From the NCBI GenBank assembly GCA_026214975.1, contig CM047817.1, positions 54,556,246 to 54,620,245 on the forward strand: a DNA stretch of 64,000 nucleotides, in the 5' to 3' direction. The notes under the pieces were generated by a model. It worked only from the letters and a program-made list of their open reading frames with translations, made no database searches and was not told where the DNA came from. Positions within the stretch are counted from its first letter, which is position 1, and every line of letters begins with the position of its first letter. The position numbers and the translations under genes were made by a program. The stretch comes from Gentiana macrophylla. Lineage: Eukaryota; Streptophyta; Magnoliopsida; Gentianales; Gentianaceae. Shown piece by piece: positions 11,222 to 21,350 of this stretch.

Positions 11222-12158
11222 TTATGTAACTGTGATATACTTCATCTCTTTGTCATGTAGACGATAATCATGTTCTAGCTTGGAGTCTTCCTTAGAAAAG
11301 GTTTTGTTATAGTCTACTTGACTCCCTTCTTTCCATTTCCTCCATAAGATTAACTTTGGTAAAGCTGATTCATCCAAGTAGTATTTTTCAAATTCTACTA
11401 CATCGGCTTTCATTTGTTCAACTTTGTCTTTTATCTTCAGTTTGTCTTCAATTTTCTTGATCATCTTGTATTGCGCCATCTTCTGATTGTAGAGTTCATC
11501 AGATAAGAAGTAGTTCAAGGATTCTTCAATAGTCTTATCCTTGTACTTGGCTTTGATAGGATTATGATCTTTGACAAACTTTAACCACAGATCCTTTGTA
11601 AGAGTAGCTTTCCGATCTCCAGGTTGACTATATTTCTCAATGAGATGCTCGTCAGTTAGCTGTTTCTTTAAGAACATTGGATCTGATTTATATTTTTCCA
11701 ATTCATCTTCAAGTTGCTTCATTTCTTTGAGTAACTTCAGCTTCCCCCTTTTTGGCATCATACAATTGATCTACCAAAGTATGGGTTGCCTTTTGATCGG
11801 CTGAGATACAATGCTGAGAAGCAAGTACTTCGTAGATATGCTGATTGATATGCCAGTGAGCCTGAGCATATGTTTCCCTATCTACTGCGGTTGAGTCTTC
11901 ATGTTTCGGTTTAAGTAACAAAATTTCTGAGGCAGAACTTGAACTTGACTTATGGATCATTTCTAGTCTAGCATGAACTGAGATATCTGTTTTAGTTCTA
12001 TAATCTAGATATCCAGATATATTGGATAAAAGTCCATTGTATGCATCCTTTTGGCTGAGCACAATCTTCAAGTTCTCATGAACTTTGCTCAATTCGTCCT
12101 TTGTCAGGATATCAGAATGATCATATGTTGCTTCTATTTGAACTTTAGACTGAGTGAT
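11222..12158 (-). pseudogene. ORF3 of COP-D, C-terminal part
   Basis: Two overlapping frames, 12188-11709 (first codons contributed by LARD-B) and 11761-11222, together match the COP-A extra ORF from its VHENLKIVLSQ region to its C-terminus. Shared blocks include a GYLDYRT stretch, a HARLEMIHKSSSS stretch, QPGDR-TLTKDLW and NPIKAKYKD. The sequence is charged and helical, with likely coiled coils; function unknown. The frame slip at about 11710-11760 is the main break. LARD-B entered between the codons for EDIT and QSK, so the N-terminal part now lies at 60291 onward. Confidence 0.65.
12154..12158 (+). repeat. Target duplication of LARD-B (GTGAT), left copy
   Basis: GTGAT here and at 60286-60290 flank the outer LTR ends TGTTAG...CTAACA exactly. 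Confidence 0.95.
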
Positions 12159-13941
12159 TGTTAGATGTAATATCGTCGGATCAATCATAGATTGACCCGA
12201 TTACGCAGCGGAATGCATCAGATCTAGATCTAAACGAAAACAAAGAACATAAATTAAAGATCTAACTACAAGGGGGTTTAGGAGCAAACCTTTTTATGGT
12301 GCTTAACTCCAAGAACGATAGATCTCCATGAACACGTGAAGCCACAGCCTTCCAACGTGTATCTCCCAGCAACACCAGGTGGATGGTGTTTCACGCCGCC
12401 GGACCTCCTTCATATGCTACCTAGAAAACCCGAAGTTTTCTAAACTCGAACCCAAAGAACTATAGCCGAAAATTGCAAGCTATATTCTTTTGAAATAGGC
12501 GTGATATATGTGATGTCAAAAGGCTTGGGAGAACTCTCTTTATATAGGAGAGTAAAACTTAGGCCCCAAGGATTAAATAATTAATACAAAATAAATTATA
12601 ATAATCATTTTCCCTTAAAAAGAAAAATCTAAAATATTCCTAAAATTAATTAGGATATACAAAAGATTTTCCTTTCCTTAAATTATTTAACACAAAAATT
12701 ACTTAATAACATGTCTTATTACTTATTGATAAAACCAATTTCCCAATAATAAATAATATAATTTTCGGCCAAGACTTGGGTAAAACCCTAGTCCACACGA
12801 AAATTTCAGACTTGAGCCGAGTCCACGAAAAAATTTATTTTGCATGTATTTAATTATTCAGTCCAACTAAACAATTAATCCACATACCAAATTAAATAGC
12901 CCAATGCACTATTTAATTATAATTGAGGTGAAACGACGAGAAAACTAATTATGCTATTTTGAGAGTCACGTCGGGGACCATGGACCCATATTCAGTAGCT
13001 ACAATAAATCGAATAAAATTATTCATCACACAGAATAGTTATATCCAACCTATTAATTCCGGGATTACACCACCATAAACCCGAAACTGAACTCTTTCGA
13101 ATATAGAAAACTTACACTCAATTTATGAGTCGAAAGCGTCCACTGATATAATCATTACATATGGATTAATCCTCCATAGGCTGTTCACTTTGATTCGGGA
13201 TATTTTCGTAAACCCTTCTCGAAACATATTATCCTTATTTACCATTAACCCCTTAGTGATCAATTAGTTCATAACTAATATAATATGAACTCGGCCGATC
13301 GATCAGTTTCTTGGGTTAACAAATAAGGGAACTGTCTGTCTACTTCCCGAGGGAAGGAATGGATTCCATATGTGTGATAGCACAGATTACTCACTCATCC
13401 TAGAATAGAGCCAACGAGAAGTGTTGGACCACATACTACGAAGTGATCCTTACTAACACATCAAACTCCACCCTAGTCTAAGAAGTTGTCTGTGATCACC
13501 TCAGGATTGAGATTAATCCATATATGATCTTCTTGTGATTCGATAAGACTCCTTGATCATGGAATTATATCGAGAACTCAAATCAAATCGATCCAGCCCT
13601 ATATGATTACCATCATATATAAATGCCCTATTAGGTACCCTATTACCGACAGTCCGGATAAGACTGTCACACCTAAAGTGTTCTGGGCGCATTATTAGAA
13701 AATTAATCTTGAGACCCGTACTCAGATTAATAAATGCTATGGACTAAGTTAATTTTAAGTACATCTCACTAACTCAATCCTCTTGTGTATAGCCATACAC
13801 TGAGTTATGTGATTACATTTATGAGGTATTTTGGGTTTTCAGTAGTGTCTTAATTATAACCATATATGCATATAATAAGATGAATTATTAATTCTGTCCT
13901 AAAACAATTAGATATTTGTCTTTCGGGCACTACACCTAACA
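12159..13941 (-). repeat. 3' LTR of LARD-B
   Basis: On the minus strand it runs from TGTTAGGTGTAGTGCCCG to ...TTACATCTAACA (1783 bp). A TATA box (TATATAAA, minus) is at 12539-12546. An inverted repeat AGAAAAC/GTTTTCT with a 5-base loop lies at 12423-12441. Confidence 0.93.
12539..12546 (-). promoter_or_regulatory. TATA box, LARD-B 3' LTR
   Basis: TATATAAA on the minus strand inside CTCTCCTATATAAAGAGAG. LARD-C LTRs have the same block at 33317 and 41213. Confidence 0.65.
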
Positions 13942-14165
13942 ATCTCCCACTTGCACGAAAGGCAAGTGGATTAATTGTTTTAGAGCACACCCTCTATATC
14001 TATATCTACAACATTCTCCCACTTGCTCAAATCAAGTGAGACATATCCCCAAAAGTCATACCCTCCAAGCGCATCTTATTAATTCACGTTTCCAAGTACG
14101 ACCGGAGTTTGCCGCCGTAGGGTAGGTCAGTGACCCGGCGCGTACTTAAAACTGAACACCATGTG
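13942..14165 (-). other. LARD-B internal end with two polypurine-like tracts
   Basis: Non-coding. On the minus strand, CAAGTGGGAGAT lies directly before the LTR (13943-13953), and a second GCAAGTGGGAGAATG lies 82 bp upstream (near 14026). LARD-C has the same pair. A near-palindrome GGTCAGTGACC is at 14125-14135. The last five bases, ATGTG, are the GYP-1 target duplication. Confidence 0.75.
14161..14165 (+). repeat. Target duplication of GYP-1 (ATGTG), left copy
   Basis: ATGTG at 14161-14165 and 23078-23082 flank TGTAATATCC...GTGTTACA. Confidence 0.95.
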
Positions 14166-16271
14166 TGTAATATCCCGAAATTTTGATTCCCTATTTAATT
14201 GATAAAAAAAAAAAAAAAAAAAAAAAAAAGGGGGTTGTAGTAATTAAAAGGATTTTAATCCTTTCTAAACCTCCCAATTAATCAATTAGCCTTTTTCCTC
14301 CTTCTCTCAAAAGAGACGTGTAACCTCAAGAGAAAACCCTCCCCCTTGCCGCCATACATTGTGAAGAAGAAGGAGAGAAAACCTCCTTCTTGGTGTGAGA
14401 GTTTCCGCCGTCGTCGTCGGTAAGTACCGTTTTCTTAAACCTCCCATATAATTCTTGCGAACGGAACGATGGGAGAAACGTTGATCGGCCGGCCAAAGGC
14501 CATGGCCGATCCTCTTGAGCTTTCGTGGGGGGAGTTTTCGATATTTTTTTGGTGGTTTGCCTTGGTGGTCCATTAGAATGGCTTGGTAATTATCGTCTTT
14601 CCCTTTTGTTATAGATTCGGGCTTCGTGGAAGAACGATTCTAATTCGTTAGCAAGGGCTGTCAAGAAACGCTGCACAATCGGTAAGGATAATTCTAAGTT
14701 GCGTGTTCGTTTAGTGCGAGAGATGGAGCTTTTAATAACATGTAGTGTTGTGTGGGTGGTTTGGGTTGTATAGCATTGTTGATCAAGGTTTTGAGTATAA
14801 GTTGGGGGTTGCTAGTTGTGTTTTAAGGTGTATAGACCATTGTGTTTATGCGTGGAAACATAAAACAATTACTGTAAATCTTTTGTTAAAATCGTTACGT
14901 TGTTAGTCATACTTTGGGGTGTTAAACGTCCATAAAAATGTGTTTGGCTTTGGGGTTAAAATTTGTGGACATTGTGGTACTTTGATATGAGGTTTGCTGT
15001 ACATATTATATTCTTTATTCTTCTTTGTTTTGTTGAGGAACAACCCGTAAATCGCGTTGAAAATTATTAGGGTTCGATTGCAGCCAGATCGACGGGCGTC
15101 GCTTTAATGGACGGGCGTCGATCTTGGTTTCAACTCGACGGCGTCGCCTTAATGGACGGGCGCGTCGATCTTGTTTCAACTCAGACGGGCGCCTGAAGGG
15201 CGCTCAAGGCTGTTTTGATACAGATGTAATTTATTTTAGTGGACGGGCGCCCAAGCATAATGGACGGGCGCCCAGTGTGTAAAAACGGATTCGAGGATGT
15301 AACAGTCCTTTTGGACGACGTCCGAAGTTTTGGACGGGCGTTCGGTTATCCAAACGGGCGCCGGCTTAAGTGTCCTTACTTCTTTTGTTAGTTATTGTTA
15401 AATCTTATTAACATGCTTTGTAAGTTGGGTTTTGATGAGTTAAGGGTGGTGTTATCATTGTGGAACCTGATTTTTGAGGCATTGAATGTTCAGTAGACCC
15501 GTAGTGGTTGGGCCCGGATAGGGTAGCTACCGAAACCGGGTATCCGGGAGTGGAATTGCCTTACGACTTTAATGACCTTCCATATTTGGGGAGTTTGCAG
15601 GCGGATGTAATGTTGGGCGGATAGGGTATCTCCGAATCCGATAACCCGGAGAGGAAATCCTTGCACCCCAAAGATGCTGCGTGGACCATTTTAATAATGG
15701 TACCATTGGATGACCCCAGGAATGTGCACATTCGGGACCTTTAGGTATAGATGGATTGTGGTGTTTCATATCTTCTATGGAATGGTTGTATCGATTATAG
15801 TTTGGTCGTAATTGTTATGTGATGGTTGATGTCTGTAGAGAAGTTTCCTTAAATTGTTGTTAACTTTCATTCTACGTATATTAGATTTATCCTTACTCAA
15901 CTTTTAGTTGACCGGTTACTTCTGTTGACCCTGCTATGATCCGTTTTGGGGAGCAGATTCTTAGCAGGTATTTCTCCTTGACGTTTGCCGATTGCGGGGG
16001 TGTCGCGGGGTATCGAGAGCCACGTAGTCGCAGTCTTACGTTTCCACTTTACTGGATTTCCGGCACTTTAAGATTTTATTGACGTTTCCACATATTTTCA
16101 TTTTCTTTCAAGAAATTTTAAGTACTTTGACCCTTTTAATAATGAATGGTGAATGTTTATTTTTCTTCTGTTGTGGAATGTTGAGTATTACTGCTGCGAC
16201 TGTGTGTCGTGAAGTGACGCGTTCGGTGACCAATTCGGCGGCCGACGGGATTGGAAAACCGGGGTGTTACA
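14166..16271 (+). repeat. 5' LTR of GYP-1
   Basis: 2106 bp, TGTAATATCCCGAAAT...CCGGGGTGTTACA. It contains a run of 26 A (14204-14229; 30 in the other LTR) and a CpG-rich array of ACGGGCG-type motifs (about 15090-15365). It carries a segment (15938-16256) that the 3' LTR lacks. An 88-codon open frame on the minus strand (14573-14307) recurs in the 3' LTR and is not a gene. Confidence 0.95.
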
Positions 16272-16274
16272 AAG

Positions 16275-16285
16275 TGGTATCAGAG
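16275..16285 (+). other. Primer binding site of GYP-1, tRNA-Met type
   Basis: TGGTATCAGAG, three bases after the LTR end. Confidence 0.9.
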
Positions 16286-16535
16286 ACGTTCGACTCCAGG
16301 ACCACCACCTAAAATGAACCTTAAGAATAAATTCACTAAAATAAGCACAGTGAGGATGTGTGGGGTAGGTATTGAGCTCTATGTAGGGAAGGTACGGTGA
16401 ATTCTGATGTATGTGGAAATGTGGCTGCATGTTGCAATTTATTTTGGGCAGTAAGTGTTAGTATATGTGAAATATTCTGTGGCATGATATAGGCGATAAC
16501 TGAATATATGATTGTTTACTTTTGTAGTTTTAGCT

Positions 16536-17942
16536 ATGCCTCCTAGGAATGGAAACGAGAGAGATCAGCTGATTGATCAGTTGGTCAAGATGAATCAAGA
16601 TCTGATTCAAGCGGTTAACAAGTTGACGGAAGACCGTTCTCAGGGGTCATCCACCGGCATGACCAGGGCTGTGAGCCAACAAAGGCCTAGTCAGTACGAC
16701 GGTAAGGGAGACCCTAAGGGTCTTGAGCGGTGGATTAGAGAGTTCGAGAAGATCTTCGCCACTCTGGGCTGTCCAGAGGAACTGAAAGTCGACCAAGCTG
16801 CTTTCTACTTGGTTGACAGAGCTGATTTGTGGTGGGGTGCCAACAAGGATAGGTTGGCTCAGACTGAAAATGAGCAAGGGGAGTCAGTGGTGGTACCACT
16901 GAACTGGACTGAGTTTAAACATGAGTTACGGCGTGAATTCTTCCCTGAATCAAAAAGGAAAGAGTTGCGAGTGGAGTTCGACAATCTCCGACAGGGGGAT
17001 ATGACGGTCCAAGAATATTACGAAAAGTTTGTTGATTTGGCGGTCTATGCCTCTGAGCTAGTGCCGACTGAAGAGGCTAAGATGGTGAAGTTCGAACAGT
17101 ATTTAGATTTGGCGATCCGAGACCGTATGGGGGCAAGTAGGGGCTTCACGAGCTTAAAGGAGATGTGTGAGGTAGCATGCAATATTGAGAGGATTCGGAA
17201 GGAGGTTAAGGCAGCGTATGCTACCAATAATAAGAGGAAGAGTGTCTCTGAGGACAATCAGGGGCAGCAGAAGCGGAGTAATTTTGGAAATCACCCAGTG
17301 CGACAATCTTTCTCGGGAAATTCTCAGTTTAATAGGGGCAGTGGGGGTCAGTCAACGAGGGGTAACTCTCAGGGGTCTAGTCGGCCACGAAATTATCACT
17401 GCAAGAGGTGTCAGCGAAATCACCCAGGTACAGATTGTTCAGGTGCACAGGTCCAGTGTCACGGCTGCGGAAAGTTCGGACACAGACAGTTTGAGTGTTT
17501 TACGGCTCCAACACCTGCCAGGGCAGCATCGGATGCAGGGAGCAACATGGTCGGGACTCCAAGGGGTAACACAGGGAATGGTAATAGGAATAACCAGCAG
17601 CAGAGTGGTACTCCTGCTCAGAGCCGACAAGGGGGTACACCTACGACCACTGGTGGGGATAGAAACCGACCATCGTGGTCGGCCAAAGACGGTTCGAGGA
17701 GTTGGAGGGAAACAGACCGGGAAACTATTTCTTTGTGGGGCGAGAGAGAGGTCGTGGCGAGCAACCACGTAGTGACGGGTAATTTTCTAGTTAACTCACT
17801 TTTATCTTATGTGCTTTTCGATTCGGGTGCATCGTGTTCCTTCGTAGCAAGTTCGCATGTTTCGAAGTTGGGTCTAGCTAATTTTGAGGTGATTGTTTGT
17901 GAGTTCATGCAACCCGACGGGAGAGCTAGTACCGTGTTCTAA
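16536..17942 (+). CDS. gag and start of protease, GYP-1
   Basis: Gag packages element RNA; the protease matures the polyprotein. I chose the ATG at 16536 (MPPRNGNERDQL) over the in-frame ATG at 16512 because the latter adds only hydrophobic leader residues. Residues about 60-220 form a retrotransposon gag domain (LERWIREFEKIF, then LWW). A basic Gly/Asn/Gln-rich stretch follows. Two zinc-knuckle-like motifs lie at about residues 289-301 (CX2CX3HX4C) and 308-321 (CX2CX4HX4C). The protease active site is DSGAS, Asp at about residue 429 (17820). The frame ends at a stop at 17942, early in the protease, probably from a frame slip because pol homology continues downstream. Confidence 0.85.
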   Translation: MPPRNGNERDQLIDQLVKMNQDLIQAVNKLTEDRSQGSSTGMTRAVSQQRPSQYDGKGDPKGLERWIREFEKIFATLGCPEELKVDQAAFYLVDRADLWWGANKDRLAQTENEQGESVVVPLNWTEFKHELRREFFPESKRKELRVEFDNLRQGDMTVQEYYEKFVDLAVYASELVPTEEAKMVKFEQYLDLAIRDRMGASRGFTSLKEMCEVACNIERIRKEVKAAYATNNKRKSVSEDNQGQQKRSNFGNHPVRQSFSGNSQFNRGSGGQSTRGNSQGSSRPRNYHCKRCQRNHPGTDCSGAQVQCHGCGKFGHRQFECFTAPTPARAASDAGSNMVGTPRGNTGNGNRNNQQQSGTPAQSRQGGTPTTTGGDRNRPSWSAKDGSRSWRETDRETISLWGEREVVASNHVVTGNFLVNSLLSYVLFDSGASCSFVASSHVSKLGLANFEVIVCEFMQPDGRASTVF

Positions 17943-19249
17943 GTTACATAGAGATGTACCGTTAGTAATTATGGGGTCAACATGTCGGTTGACTTGATCG
18001 AGTTCCTCTTGAGAATTTCGGCGTCATTTTGGGTATGGATTGGCTGAACGGCATAAAGCCAAAATTGATTGTGAGCGAGAAGAAGGTGACTTTAAGAGGC
18101 CACTAAAAGGGTGCGAGTATCCCACAAGGGATTTGTGGATAAACCTAGGGTGAAAATTATTTCGGTAGTGACCTTGAAATCCTTCATAAAGAAAGGGTAC
18201 CCGTTATTTATGTGTCATGTACATGATGTAAGTACTGGGGATCCTAAACTAACGGACATTGATGTAGTTCGTGAGTTTGAGGACGTATTTCCGGATGAGA
18301 TACCGAGTATGCCTCCCCAGAGAGAGGTAGAGTTTGCGATAGAGTTGGTGCCCGGGACCGGACCAATATCGAAAGCACCCTACCGTATGGCGCCTAAGGA
18401 ACTAGCAGAGTTGAAAATACAAATTGGAAGAACTCTCGGTAAGGGGGTACATCCGACCGAGTGTGTCCCCGTGGGAGCACCGGTACTATTTGAAGAAGAA
18501 GAAGGATGGTAGTATGCGGTGTGTATTGATTACCGGGAACTGAACAACGTCACAGTGAAGAACAAGTATCCATTACCAAGGATCGATGACTTGTTCGATC
18601 AACTACGGGGGGCCGGTATTTTCGAAGATTGATTTGCGATCAGGGTATCACCAGCTCAGGGTAGCAGATGCGGATATTCCAAAGACCGCATTCCGCACCA
18701 GGTACGGACACTACGAATTCACGGTTATGCCTTTCGGACTGACCAACGCACCAGCAGTTTTCATGGATTTGATGAACCGGGTATTCAGGCCCTATTTGGA
18801 CCAGTTTGTAGTAGTATTTATTGACGACATCCTGGTCTACTCTAAGACTAAGGAAGAACATGCCGAACATCTGAGGCTCGTGCTGCAGATTCTACGAGAA
18901 AAACAATTGTACGCGAAACTATCCAAATGTGAATTCTGGTTGGAACGAGTGGCATTCTTGGGGCATGTTGTTTCGAAAGACGGTGTATCCGTTGACCCGA
19001 GCAAAATAGAGGCAGTGGCGAAATGGCCAACCCCTAAGAATGTTGCAGAAATTCGAAGCTTCTTGGGTTTGGCGGGATATTACCGAAGGTTTGTAAAAGA
19101 CTTCTCCAAGATTGCTAGGCCGATGACCGCTTTGATGAAGAAAGAGAACCGGTTCAAGTGGGATGAAAAATGTGAGGAGGCGTTCCAACTCCTTAAGGTA
19201 CGGTTGACTACAGCTCCTATTTTAGCATTACCCGAGGGTAATGAGGACA
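17943..19249 (+). pseudogene. Protease end and reverse transcriptase, GYP-1
   Basis: The reverse transcriptase copies element RNA into DNA. Protease remnants around 18015-18060 include GMDWLN. The linker and N-terminal RT are in the frame 18111-18512 (DVVREFEDVFPDEIP, then APYRMAP); the [10 protein letters not shown] block follows in another frame at about 18519. The main RT frame starts near 18586 and contains [14 protein letters not shown], the MPFGLTNAP block and the catalytic FIDD (Asp pair at 18823-18828), so the active site is intact. Slips near 17940, 18485 and 18600 break the frame; the one at 18485 lies in a GAAGAAGAAG run. Confidence 0.85.
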
Positions 19250-19628
19250 TTGAGGTTTATACGGACGCGTCAAAGAATGGCCTGGGGTGCGTACTGATGC
19301 AACGGAGGCGAGTGATTGCGTATGCATCGAGACAACTCAAGCCGTACGAGAGTAACTATCCGACTCATGACTTGGAGTTGGCGCGGTGGTCTTCGCATTA
19401 AAGATTTGGCGGCACTATCTGTATGGGATAACCTTTAAGGTGTTTTCAGATCACAAGAGTCTGAAGTACATATTTACACAGAAGGAGCTCAATATGCGTC
19501 AGAGGCGTTGGTTGGAGTTGATTAAAGATTACGACATGGAAATCCAATACCACGAAGGGAAGGCCAATGTAGTGGCGGATGCCTTGAGTCGGAAGTCGAT
19601 TCATTCCTTGTGTGAGAGAGTCACATGA
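19250..19628 (+). pseudogene. RNase H, GYP-1
   Basis: RNase H removes template RNA during cDNA synthesis. [15 protein letters not shown] gives the first catalytic Asp, [18 protein letters not shown] contains the Glu region, and SDHKSL and ADALSR follow. The frame changes between 19386 and 19401 (the frame from 18586 stops at 19401, and RNase H continues from 19386). Confidence 0.85.
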
Positions 19629-20840
19629 GATGAGGTTGCGAGAAGAGTTAGACCGTATGGATATATGTGTCATCCGAAAGGTGGAGATAAGAGGACTTCG
19701 TCTTGCAACCCGAATTGTATGATGAAATCCGGGTGAGACAAGCGGGTGATAAGGTAATCGAGGCAAAGAGGGCTAAGATTGAGTACAGATGCGGTGATTG
19801 ATTTTACTTACACGAGGATGGGGCGTTCGGTTCAAGGGTCGGTGGTGTGTACCCGGCCGACGAGGAACTCAAGAGGCGGATTTTGAGTGAAGCTCATAGT
19901 ACGCCTTATTCTGCATTCATCCGGGAGAGACAAGCGTATAAAGATCTCAAGAAAACCTTTTGGTGGCCCAATATGAAACGCGAAGTAGCGAGTTTGTGTC
20001 GAAGTGCTTGACCTGTCGAAGGTAAAGATCGAACATCGACGGACGCAGGTATGCTTCGGCCGTTGGATGTGCCGGTTTGGAAGTGGGATTCCATCTCCAT
20101 GGATTTTGTATGCGGATTACCGAGGAGCCCTAAAGGGAATAATATGATTTGGGTCGTTATGGATAGACTGACTAAAGCGGCGCATTTCATTCCGATGAAA
20201 GACACTTGGAGTAAGACGGAGTTGGCTATGGCATACCGGAGAAATATTGTGAGACTACATGGTATACCCAGCAGCATTATGTCGAGATAGAGATCACGAG
20301 ATTTATATCTCGGTTTTGGCATGAGCTACTGAGCAGCCTTAGGGGACGGAACTACGAATGAGTACGGCTTTTCACCCCGCTACCGATGGTCGACGGAGAG
20401 GACCATACAATCGTTGGAAGACATGCTGAGGGCATGTGTATTAGAATTCAAAGGCTCTTGGGAGGAAAAGCTCGACCTTATCGAATTTTCATACAACAAC
20501 AGCTACCATGCCAGCATTAAGATGGCACCTTTTGAGGCACTTTATGGTAGGAAGTGCAAGAGTCCGGTTTGTTGGGACGATTCGTCCGAGGCAGTGATTT
20601 TGGGACCACAGATGATCGAAGATACGGTCAAGCAGGTACATACAATCCGAGAAAAGATGAGGGCTGCCCAAGATAGACAGAAGAGTTATGCAGACTTACA
20701 CCGCCGGGATATTGAGTTCGCCGTGGGCGATAAGGTACTACTACGAGTATCACCAACCAAAGGAGTAATGCGTTTTGGCAAGAAAGGAAGTTGTGTCCCA
20801 AGTGCGTGGGGCCTTATGAGATCTTGGACGCGTAGGTGAA
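19629..20840 (+). pseudogene. Integrase, GYP-1
   Basis: Integrase inserts the cDNA into the genome. The zinc-binding head is recognisable near 19890-19975 (EAHSTPYS, FWWPNMKREVA), but the frame slips between its histidines. The core begins at 20051 with WDSISMDFV (first Asp) and DRLTKAAHFIP; the second Asp region at about 20280-20300 is broken by a stop. The Glu region (ERTIQ-LEDMLRACV) lies at about 20395-20435, partly out of frame. The frame 20414-20839 carries the core end and the GPY/F-type module (VGDKVLLRVSP, MRFGKKG). Confidence 0.8.
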
Positions 20841-21143
20841 GTAGCATATCGACTAGCCTTGCCACGGCGTTGGATAAGGTGCATAACGTGTTCCATGTAT
20901 CTCAATTTGCGCAAATACGTGAGTGATCCTTCTCACGTGATTGAACCGGAGGTGGTTGAGCTAGATCGATCCTTGACTTACGAGGAGGTACCGGTGCGAG
21001 ATATTAGATACTACAGGGTACGGAAAACAAGGGGACGTGAGGTTAGCATCGTCAAGGTCTTATGGTCTAACCATGCCACCGAGGAGGCGACATGGGAAGC
21101 TGAGGGTGCTATGCGACAGAAGTACCCGCATTTGTTCTCTTAA
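20841..21143 (+). pseudogene. Integrase C-terminus and chromodomain, GYP-1
   Basis: After a frame change the polyprotein continues (about 20880-21143) with HVIEP, then a chromodomain-like end: KVLWSNHATEEATWEAE. In chromoviruses this domain targets integration to marked chromatin. It ends at TAA 21143, which fits the usual pol end. Confidence 0.75.
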
Positions 21144-21266
21144 GGTATGCAATTTTCAAGTCTTGTACGTAGAATCCTTTTCTTACCTTCGGGGACGAAG
21201 GCCGTTTTAAGGGGGGTGGAACAACGTCCGGTACGAACCCGAACTTCGAGGACGAAGTTTTGTCTT

Positions 21267-21279
21267 AAGGGGGGGAGGA
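21267..21279 (+). other. Polypurine tract of GYP-1
   Basis: AAGGGGGGGAGGA directly before the 3' LTR. A degenerate repeat around 21190-21265 (GGGGACGAAG..., AAGGGGGG, GAGGACGAAG...) gives a second purine-rich run at about 21211-21217. Confidence 0.85.
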
Positions 21280-21315
21280 TGTAATATCCCGAAATTTTGA
21301 TTCCCTATTTAATTG

Positions 21316-21350
<35 letters not shown>

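Larger units (their letters stand above)
9296..12158 (-). mobile_element. COP-D, downstream part (3' LTR and end of ORF3)
   Basis: A minus-strand Copia element inserted in the 3' LTR of COP-E. This part holds its 3' LTR (9296-11056), polypurine tract and the C-terminal half of its extra ORF. LARD-B is inserted at 12154-12158 (GTGAT), and COP-D resumes at 60291 and runs off the window at 64000. Joining the two sides across LARD-B restores continuous homology with the COP-A extra ORF, which proves they are one element. Confidence 0.9.

Noticed and set aside
14204..14229. Poly(A) run, considered as the tail of a retroposed gene or SINE
   Set aside because: It is inside the LTR near its start and occurs in both LTRs (30 A at 21318-21347), so it is part of the GYP-1 LTR.
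14307..14573. 88-codon open frame on the minus strand, repeated at 21425-21691
   Set aside because: Both copies lie inside the two LTRs of GYP-1 and arise from LTR duplication; the lengths and parts of the sequence differ by indels and there is no protein resemblance.
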